Source of the DNA: Bacteroidaceae bacterium
GTDB lineage: Bacteria; Bacteroidota; Bacteroidia; Bacteroidales; Bacteroidaceae
DNA: 45,054 bases
Direction of reading: 5' to 3'
NCBI GenBank assembly: GCA_017936265.1
Contig: JAGBFX010000026.1
Span: forward strand, 1 to 45,054
Shown here piece after piece: positions 1 through 8,193 of this stretch; the stretch's first letter is position 1, and every line of letters begins with the position of its first letter. Position numbers and translations under genes: made by a program. The notes below the pieces were generated by a model. It saw nothing but the letters and a program-made list of their open reading frames with translations, searched no databases and was not told the origin of the DNA.

Positions 1-193
1 GGGATGCGCAAAGCGAATTCCACTCGTTATAGACGCCCGCGGCAGCGAGGGGGATGCGCAAAGCGAATTCCACTCGTTATAGACGCCCGCGGCAGCGAGG
101 GGGATGCGCAAAGCGAATTCCACTCGTTATAGACGCCCGCGGCAGCGAGGGGGATGCGCGAAGCGAATTCCACCCGTTATAGACGCCCGCGGC
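1..193. repeat. Tandem 50-bp repeat, about 3.9 copies
   Basis: Copies start at 1, 51, 101 and 151. The first three are identical. The last is 43 bp long and differs at 160 (a to g) and 174 (t to c). Each unit starts gggatgcgc and contains an EcoRI-like gaattc and the block agacgcccgcggc. On the minus strand the unit contains a gcgcatccc motif that resembles the cgcatccc and cgcaaccc motifs of the repeats at 4204-4642. The array begins at the window edge, so it may be longer. No coding function is visible. Confidence 0.95.
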
Positions 194-274
194 CCCTATT
201 GTGTTACATTTTGAACCAACCAAGCCCCGGATATGTTATCATTAGTGTTTAAATAACTCTAAATACTGATAACT

Positions 275-1723
275 ATGTCTACATTAACAAAAAGCGTGAA
301 GTTAGGCGTTGCGACACTGGCAATCATGAATGTGACCGCTGTAGTATCGTTGCGCGGACTGCCTGCCGAGGCAGAGTACGGACTCAGTTCGGCATTCTAC
401 TACCTGTTTGCAGCCCTTGTATTCCTTATTCCGACATCATTCGTGGCGGCAGAACTTGCAGCGATGTTTCAGGACAAGCAAGGCGGTGTGTTCCGCTGGG
501 TGGGCGAGGCCTTCGGCAAGCGCACTGGGTTCGTTGCCATATGGCTGCAGTGGGTCGAGAGTACAATATGGTACCCTACTGTGCTTACCTTCGGAGCCGT
601 GTCACTGGCCTTCATCGGGTTCGACAGCGCCAAGGACATGACCCTGGCAGCAAACAAGTTCTACACCCTTGTAGTGGTGCTTGCCATATATTGGGCTGCG
701 ACACTCATCTCACTCAAAGGACTCGGCTGGGTCAGCAAGGTGGCGAAGATCGGAGGTCTTGTCGGTACAATCATCCCCGCGGCGCTGCTCGTGGTGCTTG
801 CAATCATCTATCTCATCGCAGGCGGGAAGTCACAGATGGACTTCAGCGGCAGTTTCTTCCCCGACATAACCAAGCTCGACAACCTTGTGCTCGCATCGGG
901 AATATTCCTCTTCTACGCAGGAATGGAGATGACCGGTATACACGTCAAGGACATGGAGAACCCCAGCCGCAACTACCCGCGTGCCGTGTTCCTGGGTGCC
1001 ATAATCACAGTCCTCATATTCGTGCTCGGCACGTTCGCCCTTGGAATAATCATTCCACAGAAGGATATCAACCTGACGCAGAGCCTGCTTGTAGGCTTCG
1101 ACAACTACTTCAAGTTCGTGGGCATGTCGTGGCTGTCGCCGATAATTGCCATTGCGTTGGCATTCGGTGTGCTTGCAGGAGTGCTCACATGGGTATCGGG
1201 CCCGTCAAAGGGTATCTTCGCCGTTGGCAAAGCGGGCTATCTGCCACCGTTCATGCAGAAGAGCAACAGCATCGGCGTACAGAAGAACATTCTGCTCATC
1301 CAGGGCGGTATAGTGACACTGTTGAGCCTTCTGTTTGTCATAATGCCTTCGGTACAGAGTTTTTACCAGATACTATCGCAGCTGACAGTGCTCCTCTATC
1401 TTATCATGTACCTGCTGATGTTCGCTGCAGCCATATATCTGCGCTACAACATGAAGGATGCAAAGCGTCCGTTCCGTCTGGGCAAGAGCGGCAACATGCT
1501 CATGTGGATTGTCGCAGGAGTGGGATTCTTAGGCAGCCTGCTGGCATTCGTGCTCAGTTTCATTCCACCTGCACAGATTGCAGTGGGCAGCAGCACCGTA
1601 TGGTATGCAGTCCTTATCATAGGTTGCATAATTGTCGTGGGAGTTCCTTTTGTAATATACGCCATGCGCAAGCCGAGCTGGGTGGACAAGGATTCGCAGT
1701 TCGAGCCGTTCCATTGGGAGTAA
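275..1723 (+). CDS. APC-family amino-acid transporter, GadC-like
   Basis: This is a 482-residue inner-membrane protein with about twelve hydrophobic segments. It is rich in glycines in the first helix (VSLRGLPAEAEYG) and has the pattern of amino acid-polyamine-organocation antiporters, closest in feel to the glutamate/GABA antiporter GadC and its relatives (inference from family resemblance). It would exchange an amino acid for its decarboxylation product or a related substrate. E. coli GadC is 511 residues; this one ends soon after the last helix with FEPFHWE, so the C-terminal plug seems short or absent. No decarboxylase or glutaminase gene lies next to it, so the substrate is unknown. Its last codons lie inside a perfect palindrome (1712-1769) that probably ends transcription. 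The start follows an A-rich leader after the repeat array. Confidence 0.85.
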   Translation: MSTLTKSVKLGVATLAIMNVTAVVSLRGLPAEAEYGLSSAFYYLFAALVFLIPTSFVAAELAAMFQDKQGGVFRWVGEAFGKRTGFVAIWLQWVESTIWYPTVLTFGAVSLAFIGFDSAKDMTLAANKFYTLVVVLAIYWAATLISLKGLGWVSKVAKIGGLVGTIIPAALLVVLAIIYLIAGGKSQMDFSGSFFPDITKLDNLVLASGIFLFYAGMEMTGIHVKDMENPSRNYPRAVFLGAIITVLIFVLGTFALGIIIPQKDINLTQSLLVGFDNYFKFVGMSWLSPIIAIALAFGVLAGVLTWVSGPSKGIFAVGKAGYLPPFMQKSNSIGVQKNILLIQGGIVTLLSLLFVIMPSVQSFYQILSQLTVLLYLIMYLLMFAAAIYLRYNMKDAKRPFRLGKSGNMLMWIVAGVGFLGSLLAFVLSFIPPAQIAVGSSTVWYAVLIIGCIIVVGVPFVIYAMRKPSWVDKDSQFEPFHWE

Positions 1724-1769
1724 AGAGAAAAAGAGACCATGCGGTCTCTTTTTCTCTTTACTCCCAATG
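1712..1769 (+). terminator. Perfect 27-bp hairpin overlapping the transporter stop codon
   Basis: The left arm 1712-1738 and right arm 1743-1769 are exact reverse complements, with a four-base loop (atgc). The left arm encodes the last residues and stop of the APC gene. The right arm carries a T-rich run (tctctttttctcttt). It probably terminates transcription after the transporter. Confidence 0.75.
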
Positions 1770-1816
1770 ATAAATGCCCGTTATTTGCTATCTTAGCGAA
1801 AAATGGACAATTTGAT

Positions 1817-4141
1817 ATGAGAAACATATTCCCCGCAGTTGCAATATTGCTGCTGCTTTCGTGCAGCACACATCAGAGCACCGATTACGCCTCACTTGTC
1901 AACCCCCTCATAGGTACCGACTACAAAGGGAATGTATACCCCGGCGCACAGGCACCGTTCGGCATGGTACAGCTGAGTCCAGACAACGGGCAGCCCGGTT
2001 GGGACTGGATTGCAGGCTATTTCTACCCCGACAGCACCATAGCCGGGTTCAGCCACACGCACCTGAGCGGCACAGGCGCCGGCGACCTCTATGACATCAG
2101 TTTTCTACCCGTAACATACCCTTTGAAGGAGGCCTCTGCTCCACTGGGGATACATTCAATGTTCAGCCACGAGCGCGAAGAGTGCTGCGCGGGATACTAC
2201 CGCGTTCACCTCGACAGCTACGGCATTGACGTTGAGCTTACCGCCACCGAACGTTGCGGTATACAGCGCTACAGCTACCCTGCCGACAGCGCCACAGTAC
2301 TGTTGAACCTCGGCAAGGCCACCAACTGGGATGCAACGACAGACACCTACGTCGCACAGGTCGACAGCTGCACCATAGAGGGCTACCGCTACTCCGACGG
2401 TTGGGCACGCGGGCAGCAGGTCTATTTCCGCACACGATTCTCAAGCCCCATCAGAGCCATGCAGTGCGACAGCACCACCGTTGCCGACGGCACAACGGTG
2501 AAAAAGGTTGCAGGCACCATACGTCTTGATTTCTCACTCGACAGCCGAAGAGAACTGACCGTTGTGACAGCCCTCTCGGGAACCGGCCTCGCGGGAGCAG
2601 AAAAGAACCTCAATACAGAGGCCCCGCACGATGATTTTGACATCTACCGCAAGAAGACGCAAGAACATTGGAACAGCCGGCTGTCGCGCATCGAAGTCAA
2701 GGGAGGCAGCGAGGATGAACGTGTATGCTTCTACACAGCACTCTACCGCACCATGCTCGCCCCCACACTATACTGCGATGTAGACGGACTCTACCGCGGA
2801 GCCGACGGCAAGAACCACAAGGCAGACGGCTGGAAGAATTTTTCCACTTTTTCGCTGTGGGACACGTTCCGTGCAGCACATCCGCTCTTCACATATACCG
2901 CCCCCGAATATGTGCCCGACATGATAAACTCATTCATAGCCTTCCATGACCAGCACGGCAGGATACCGGTATGGAACATGTGGGGAAGCGAGACCGACAT
3001 GATGATAGGATACCACTCGGCACCGGTCATTGCCGATGCCTACCTCAAAGGCTTCGGCGGCTTCGATGCGGAAAAAGCCCTTGCGGCATGCGTCGCCACA
3101 GCCAATTGCGATGAGTATCGCGGCATATGGCTATACAAACAGCTGGGATATGTGCCGTACGACGTAACCGACAAATACAATGCCGACAACTGGTCAATGT
3201 CGCGCACCCTTGAATACGCATACGATGACCATTGTATAGCCCGTATGGCCGAGGCTATGGGACATGACAGCATAGCTCAGGTATTCTACCGTCGCGCGGA
3301 GAACTGGCGCAACCAGTACAACCCAGTCACCACATTCATGCAGCCACGCGACAGCAAGGGAGTGTTCCAGGCGGCATTCAGCCCCGATGAATACACCGCG
3401 CACATCTGCGAGAGCAACGCATGGCACTATATGTGGAGTGTTCAGCACGACATTGACGGACTCATAGACCTTTTAGGCAAGGAAAGGTTCGCAGCAAAGC
3501 TCGACAGCATGTTCACATACTCCCCCGCCGAGAATGCCGAACTGCCGATCTTCAGCACAGGCATGATTGGACAGTATGCCCACGGCAATGAGCCGAGCCA
3601 CCATGTGGCGTACCTTTTCAACAGGATTGGGCAGCCTGAAAAGACACAGCAGTATGTAACGCAAATCATGCGCGGGATGTACCGTAACAGTCCCGACGGC
3701 ATTTGCGGAAATGAGGACTGCGGACAGATGTCGGCATGGTATGTGATGAGTGCTATGGGATTCTACCCCGTTGACCCCTGTGGCGGAGAATACGAGCTTG
3801 GCATGCCGTTGTTCCCCGAGATTACCCTGCATCTGCCAGGCAGCAAGACATTTGCGGTATCATGTCATTCTGAGCGTAGCGAAGAATCTCAAGATGAGCA
3901 CAACGCAAAAGAACAATGTCATTCAGAAACGAAGTTCGCCGCCCGTGGGGGCCAAAGGCAACATAGTGAAGAATCTCCCAAAAGTCACACCCAAGAAACA
4001 GAAAGTGATTCTTCGGTCACTCCGTTCCCTCAGAATGACACAGCCCGCCACCGTAAGGCATTCCTCAACGGCAAGCGCGTAGAAGGCACAACAATTACCC
4101 ACCGCGACATAATCAACGGCGGAGTGCTGGAGTTCAAATAA
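1817..4141 (+). CDS. GH92 family alpha-mannosidase, lipoprotein, with inserted repeat element
   Basis: This 774-residue protein is a GH92 exo-alpha-mannosidase; the family is calcium dependent and trims mannose from N-glycans or mannan. The chosen ATG is followed directly by a hydrophobic leader and the lipobox LLSCS, so it is probably a lipoprotein. A longer frame from 1739 would start inside the upstream terminator hairpin. Family blocks seen: NPLIGTD and PFGMVQLSPD near the N terminus, GFSHTHLSGTG, CESNAWHYMW with the likely acid Glu532, GNEPSHHVAYLF, and GNEDCGQMSAWY with Glu633/Asp634 in the base region. Residues about 683-741 are encoded by a palindromic repeat element (CHSERSEES at its start) and are foreign to the family. 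The normal C-terminal block resumes with FLNGKRVEGTTITH and the protein ends at GGVLEFK. Confidence 0.93.
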   Translation: MRNIFPAVAILLLLSCSTHQSTDYASLVNPLIGTDYKGNVYPGAQAPFGMVQLSPDNGQPGWDWIAGYFYPDSTIAGFSHTHLSGTGAGDLYDISFLPVTYPLKEASAPLGIHSMFSHEREECCAGYYRVHLDSYGIDVELTATERCGIQRYSYPADSATVLLNLGKATNWDATTDTYVAQVDSCTIEGYRYSDGWARGQQVYFRTRFSSPIRAMQCDSTTVADGTTVKKVAGTIRLDFSLDSRRELTVVTALSGTGLAGAEKNLNTEAPHDDFDIYRKKTQEHWNSRLSRIEVKGGSEDERVCFYTALYRTMLAPTLYCDVDGLYRGADGKNHKADGWKNFSTFSLWDTFRAAHPLFTYTAPEYVPDMINSFIAFHDQHGRIPVWNMWGSETDMMIGYHSAPVIADAYLKGFGGFDAEKALAACVATANCDEYRGIWLYKQLGYVPYDVTDKYNADNWSMSRTLEYAYDDHCIARMAEAMGHDSIAQVFYRRAENWRNQYNPVTTFMQPRDSKGVFQAAFSPDEYTAHICESNAWHYMWSVQHDIDGLIDLLGKERFAAKLDSMFTYSPAENAELPIFSTGMIGQYAHGNEPSHHVAYLFNRIGQPEKTQQYVTQIMRGMYRNSPDGICGNEDCGQMSAWYVMSAMGFYPVDPCGGEYELGMPLFPEITLHLPGSKTFAVSCHSERSEESQDEHNAKEQCHSETKFAARGGQRQHSEESPKSHTQETESDSSVTPFPQNDTARHRKAFLNGKRVEGTTITHRDIINGGVLEFK
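3863..4040 (+). mobile_element. Palindromic MITE-like element inserted in frame in the GH92 gene
   Basis: The element is bounded by 12-bp perfect inverted repeats: tgtcattctgag at 3863-3874 and ctcagaatgaca at 4029-4040. Inside these, gaagaatc (left) and gattcttc (right) also pair. A second, diverged copy of the left end starts at 3917 and resumes around 3964, so the unit is composite. The element is 178 bp and is flanked on both sides by ca. A 2-bp target duplication would give 180 bp, or 60 codons, which keeps the frame open (inference). Related remnants lie at 4404-4431 and 26072-26151. Confidence 0.8.
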
Positions 4142-4203
4142 AGAATCAAGGAAATGTATCATAACGAGAAATGACTATCATCTTGTCATTCTATATTTGC
4201 ACT

Positions 4204-4395
4204 GTCATTGACTCGTTTTGCTTTTCGCAACCCAAACGGCATAACCTGCGGCTATGCTGCGTTTGACCTGTAGCTGCAAAACTCGTCGATAACAAAAAAA
4301 GGTCATTGACTCGTTTTGCTTTTCGCAACCCAAACGGCATAACCTGCGGCTATGCTGCGTTTGACCTGTAGCTGCAAAACTCGTCGATAACAAAA
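4204..4395. repeat. Two identical 94-bp direct repeats
   Basis: Copies at 4204-4297 and 4302-4395 are identical and 4 bp apart. Each begins gtcattgactcgttttgc, contains ttttcgcaaccc, and ends gcaaaactcgtcgataac. The gttttgc and gcaaaac blocks near the ends can pair. An inner pair, aaacggcata with tatgctgcgttt, can also pair with small gaps, so each copy can fold. There is no coding evidence. Confidence 0.92.
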
Positions 4396-4403
4396 CGTTG
4401 TTT

Positions 4404-4431
4404 TGTCATTTCGGGCGCAGCGAGAAATCCT
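4404..4431. repeat. Remnant of palindromic repeat end
   Basis: The stretch reads tgtcatttcgggcgcagcg and then agaaatcc. It matches the left end of the element at 3863 in outline (tgtcattctgagcgtagcgaagaatc). No right end is seen nearby, so it is likely a solo or decayed end. The following bases to 4554 hold no gene. They include another copy of the tgccgccttttcgcaaccc motif, around 4450, and a GC-rich block at 4501-4525. Confidence 0.55.
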
Positions 4432-4554
4432 GCTTTTCGCTTTTACAATGCCGCCTTTTCGCAACCCATGCGGTACAAACCCAGTCTAAGCTACGCACAT
4501 AGGGCGGGCCGACCTCGCCCCTACGGGATGTCGAAGCTTCGCCTTATTATTTTC

Positions 4555-4642
4555 AGCTTTGACAGTGCCGCCTTTTCGCATCCCGCAGGGCGTGACTATG
4601 CCACGCCACCTGCGACCAACTGCTGCCGGCACTGTCGAAGCT
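4555..4642. repeat. Hairpin-ended repeat unit next to the antiporter stop
   Basis: Arms at 4555-4570 and 4627-4642 pair over 16 positions with one mismatch (core gacagtgccg with cggcactgtc). The interior holds ttttcgcatccc, matching the ttttcgcaaccc of the 94-bp repeats in the same relative place. It appears to be another member of one structured repeat family with a changed stem. It may also act as terminator for the minus-strand antiporter gene, which stops at 4648. Confidence 0.65.
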
Positions 4643-4647
4643 TCGCT

Positions 4648-6663
4648 TTAATGCGTCTCTCCACCTTCTACCTTGTATGCACCCGGATAGATGAGAAGAA
4701 CGCTTGTGTTCTGATAGTCACGCTGCAACTGCACGAATATATGGTCGTGCGACGGGCGGAAGGAGATTGAGCCCCTGCGTGCGCTTACGATAATGAGCAA
4801 GTGGTCATCGTGTATTATGCTCGCCAGACGCTTGAGGTCGTTACCGCCGTCTGTCTCGAAGAACTGTGCGTCGATAGGGTCATAGTTATTGAGCATCTGC
4901 TGGATTTTCGCCATCGTATCGGGGTGTCCGTGATACATTATCTTGCAGTCAAGACCGCTTGCCATGCGGGCCGTCTCCTCTACCCAATATGAGAAGCCCG
5001 CCTCATACTCGGCCTTGGCAGGGAATGTGATATGTATGGTACGTATTGTATTCAACGGAATATTCATGCGCGCCATAACAACCTGACAATCAAGCGCATT
5101 AAGCACTTCGGGCAGTACTCCGCCCAAGAAACTGTCATTGGCTGTCTCCTTCTGGTGGAAGCCTACGATGAGCTCGCGGTAATCGTTCTCCTTGACCTCG
5201 TGAATGATACCGTGCGCGAGGTTGGTTGTCAGACGCATCTTCGTGAGCAGAGGGATATTGACCGAGGCTGCAATCTCCGCAGCAAGGTCAAGGACCTTAG
5301 TCCTTTCGCGACGCTGCTTCTTGTCCTCATCGAGCACGACCGTAATGGCCGACAGAGGTATCTGGCTGTTCTCTTTGCGCACAAGCAGCGCAAGGTCCAT
5401 AAGCTTGTCAACAGCCGTGGGGTTGGCAAGCGCAAGAAGAGTCTTCTTGGAGTCGAGTGCGGCAGGACGCGCCAAAAGGTCGCTCGACACTACAAGCCTG
5501 CGAGACGCCCTGTCCGATACTATTGAACTGACAATACATGTCACAAGAATAAGCAGAATCGTTCCGTTGAGCACGTCCTCATTCAACAGGCCAATCTCAT
5601 GACCTACAATGGCTGCGGCAAGAGTGGCTGCCGCCTGCGATGTGCTCAATCCGAACATCAGATACTGTTCGCCTGTGGACATCTTGTATGCCTTGCTTAC
5701 AAGGAACGATGCCAACCACTTGCCCAGCAAGGCTGTGGCAACCATTACAACAGCCACAAGCAGTGAGCCACCACCATTGAAAAGTACCGTTATGTCAATC
5801 ATCATACCCACACCTATAAGGAAATAAGGAATAAATATGGCATTTCCTACAAAATCGATGCGTCGCATGAGCGGAGAGGAGTGCGGAATAAGACGGTTGA
5901 GCACAAGACCTGTAATGAAGGCGCCCAATATACCCTCCATGCCCGCCAGTTCCATGAGGCCCGCACCAAGGAAGAGCATCGCCAACACAAAGATATATTG
6001 TATGACGCTGTCGTTGTATGTACGGAAGAAGTAACGGGCGATACGTGGAAAAGCAAATATTATCAACCCCACAATAGCCAACAGTTTGACAAGCATCCAT
6101 ATCACGAACCATACGCTTGCCTCGCCGGTGAATGTTCCGGCCACCACGGCAAGCACAAAAAGGGTAAGCGTGTCAGTGATTATCGTTCCGCCAACCACGA
6201 AATTGACACAACGAAGCCTCGAGAGACCGTAACGCGCCACGATGGGATAGGATATCAGCGTATACGAAGCATACATGCTGGCAAGCAGCAGCGATGCCAT
6301 GAGGCTGTACTCAAGAATGAACATGTTGCTGAGCATACCCAAGGCAATGGGTATAAGGAACACAGCCAGTCCCATTAGCAACGCACCGCCACGGGCCTGT
6401 TTCATCTCCTGCATGTTTATCTCAAGACTGGCAAGGAACATTATATAGTAGAGCCCGACATTGCCGAAGAGCTCGAAGCTGTCATCACGTTCGATGATGT
6501 TCAGTCCCTTGGGGCCAACGAGCAGACCAGCCAGAATCATGCCGATGATATGGGGCATCCTCAACTTGTTGAATATAAGAGGGGCAAAGAGTACTATACA
6601 TAGTACACCCAGGAATATCCAAGTGGGTTCAGAGACCGGGAAAAGAGAACAGAAATTCATCAT
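4648..6663 (-). CDS. CPA2-type cation/proton antiporter with C-terminal USP-like domain
   Basis: This 671-residue protein has an N-terminal membrane half (about residues 10-385, roughly twelve helices) of the Na+/H+ or K+/H+ exchanger type. The blocks RMPHIIGMILAGLLVGP near residue 40 and LGAFITGLVLNRLIP later are typical of CPA2 carriers. An Asp in the GGTIITDTLTLF block lies in a membrane segment and may take part in ion exchange. The C-terminal half (about 400-671) is soluble and looks like a universal-stress-protein-like regulatory domain. Two ATG codons lie in tandem at the start (MM). It follows the DUF3078 gene by 12 bases on the same strand and is probably cotranscribed. The transported ion cannot be told from the sequence. 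Confidence 0.88.
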   Translation of the reverse strand: MMNFCSLFPVSEPTWIFLGVLCIVLFAPLIFNKLRMPHIIGMILAGLLVGPKGLNIIERDDSFELFGNVGLYYIMFLASLEINMQEMKQARGGALLMGLAVFLIPIALGMLSNMFILEYSLMASLLLASMYASYTLISYPIVARYGLSRLRCVNFVVGGTIITDTLTLFVLAVVAGTFTGEASVWFVIWMLVKLLAIVGLIIFAFPRIARYFFRTYNDSVIQYIFVLAMLFLGAGLMELAGMEGILGAFITGLVLNRLIPHSSPLMRRIDFVGNAIFIPYFLIGVGMMIDITVLFNGGGSLLVAVVMVATALLGKWLASFLVSKAYKMSTGEQYLMFGLSTSQAAATLAAAIVGHEIGLLNEDVLNGTILLILVTCIVSSIVSDRASRRLVVSSDLLARPAALDSKKTLLALANPTAVDKLMDLALLVRKENSQIPLSAITVVLDEDKKQRRERTKVLDLAAEIAASVNIPLLTKMRLTTNLAHGIIHEVKENDYRELIVGFHQKETANDSFLGGVLPEVLNALDCQVVMARMNIPLNTIRTIHITFPAKAEYEAGFSYWVEETARMASGLDCKIMYHGHPDTMAKIQQMLNNYDPIDAQFFETDGGNDLKRLASIIHDDHLLIIVSARRGSISFRPSHDHIFVQLQRDYQNTSVLLIYPGAYKVEGGETH

Positions 6664-6675
6664 CTAAAGACCTTT

Positions 6676-7959
6676 TTACCAAGAATATGTAATACCGAGA
6701 GTCATAAACTCCTTAATCTGCCAATAGCCATACTCATCATCGTAGAGGCCGCGTGCACTGTCATCAAAACGCGCATGGAGACTGAGTGAAGCTGTAAGGT
6801 AGCGGTTAAGAGATATGTCGAATTTGTTCTCCCATTGGAAGAAAGCGCGTGCATAGTTGGTATAATACTCGGCACGTGAATACCAGTCGACAATCTTGAA
6901 TATCTTCTGTGACGGGACAGTCACTACCACCTGCGTACCGAAGTCCTCCTTGTGATGACGTCCGGCCCTTATACCATAGCGCGATGTCAGGTCGCCATAG
7001 CGGACAAAACGATAATTATAGGCCGAGAGCGGAGCTACATAAATCTCGAACCTGAACTTCTCCCATGAAGGTTTGTAGTTAAGACCGACCGAGAAGTTGG
7101 CATCGAAAGGCGCCATGAAGTTAGAGACAAAATCATGACTGTTTGTGGGATAGTTGGGCAAGGACTGTGACTCGAGTTTCATCTTTGCGGAAAGGTCAAG
7201 GTTCTTCACAAGTTTATAACCCAACGTAGACTCTATGCGCAGACGGTCGGTATTTGTCTTGAAGCTGTGGAGAGTATCGGCCTTTGTCGTCGCGAAGCCG
7301 AGGTCCACATCAAAATGGGTCTTGAATGTGATGCGGTTCTTGTCGTCGTAATTGAGGTCAAAGTCAAACTCACCGAGCATGGTATTGTTGCTCTCGCCTC
7401 CTTGGAACCAGTTCCCTGAAATGTAGTTCTGAGTGAATTTCAAGCCCACACGACCTCCCGTAGACCAATATTTAGGTTTTACCACAGTCGTTTTCATGCC
7501 ACCGTCCACATTCTCGGGAATCTTCATCATTGGCTTGTCAAAAGTTATGGAAGGCTGTTTTCCCTTGTCATCGACACCTGAATAGACATTCTCGCTGCGA
7601 AGTTCCTCCTCGGTCATCATAATCCTGTCGGGATGTGTAGCATAGACATCGAGCAACAGCTTGTCAATAACTGCCGCGCGTTTCTCATCCATGGCAACCA
7701 TCTCGCTCTCGGCCACTTCGCCCTCCTCACTGCATGAGAATGCTCTGCTGACAACTGCGTCATAAAGAACCGGTGTAGAGAACATCCTTGAATAGACATG
7801 ATTGCTCTTCTCCTCTTCATACTCCGTATCTACATTGTTCGCCTGAGCCACAAGGCCATCGATACCCTTATCAAAATAGTTGTACACGGCACTTCTTTGG
7901 GCATGCAATGACATCAGAGGCGAAAGGAACAACAATAAAAGCAAATACCTGGTTTTCAT
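6676..7959 (-). CDS. DUF3078 domain protein, probable outer-membrane beta-barrel
   Basis: This is a 427-residue protein with an N-terminal signal peptide (MKTRYLLLLLFLSPLMSLHAQ). The ATG at 7959 is preferred over the one at 7989 because the signal peptide starts there. The second half (about residues 165-427) has the alternating aromatic and charged strands of a DUF3078 protein, with blocks such as WSTGGRVGLKFTQNYISGNW and a final aromatic residue (GITYSW), as in outer-membrane barrels. No function is known for the family. It probably forms a two-gene unit with the antiporter downstream. Confidence 0.82.
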   Translation of the reverse strand: MKTRYLLLLLFLSPLMSLHAQRSAVYNYFDKGIDGLVAQANNVDTEYEEEKSNHVYSRMFSTPVLYDAVVSRAFSCSEEGEVAESEMVAMDEKRAAVIDKLLLDVYATHPDRIMMTEEELRSENVYSGVDDKGKQPSITFDKPMMKIPENVDGGMKTTVVKPKYWSTGGRVGLKFTQNYISGNWFQGGESNNTMLGEFDFDLNYDDKNRITFKTHFDVDLGFATTKADTLHSFKTNTDRLRIESTLGYKLVKNLDLSAKMKLESQSLPNYPTNSHDFVSNFMAPFDANFSVGLNYKPSWEKFRFEIYVAPLSAYNYRFVRYGDLTSRYGIRAGRHHKEDFGTQVVVTVPSQKIFKIVDWYSRAEYYTNYARAFFQWENKFDISLNRYLTASLSLHARFDDSARGLYDDEYGYWQIKEFMTLGITYSW

Positions 7960-8140
7960 AAGTAATAAGCTGTTTATAAGATTTGGCATATGGCATCAAG
8001 CGACACCACAATCTGTTTTAAAACGCGAAGATAATGCTTTTTAGTCATTTTTAAAAATTGATATGGAATATTTGCGCACGCGCATGAAAGCCGACGGCAC
8101 ATTTTACGCATATTTTAACTGCACTAATCATTATTTTTTG

Positions 8141-8148
8141 TAACTTTG
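8141..8148 (+). promoter_or_regulatory. Candidate -7 promoter element for yidC
   Basis: The sequence taactttg matches the Bacteroidetes -7 consensus TAnnTTTG, 46 bases before the yidC ATG. No clear -33 TTG is seen at the usual spacing. The motif overlaps the alternative TTG start of the long frame, which argues for the ATG at 8194. Confidence 0.6.
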
Positions 8149-8193
8149 CGCGAAATTGTCAAAATTAACCGAATAAACGCTATTTTACAGCTT

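Noticed and set aside
541-1770. 409-codon open frame on the plus strand inside the transporter gene
   Set aside because: It overlaps the APC gene in another frame and its protein is low in hydrophobic runs and rich in Arg/His/Cys, typical of a shadow frame.
1739-1816. 26-residue N-terminal extension of the GH92 protein
   Set aside because: It would begin in the loop and right arm of the terminator hairpin, and a lipoprotein signal starts at 1817.
4468-4770. 100-codon plus-strand frame in the repeat-rich gap
   Set aside because: It consists of repeat units and the antisense end of the antiporter gene.
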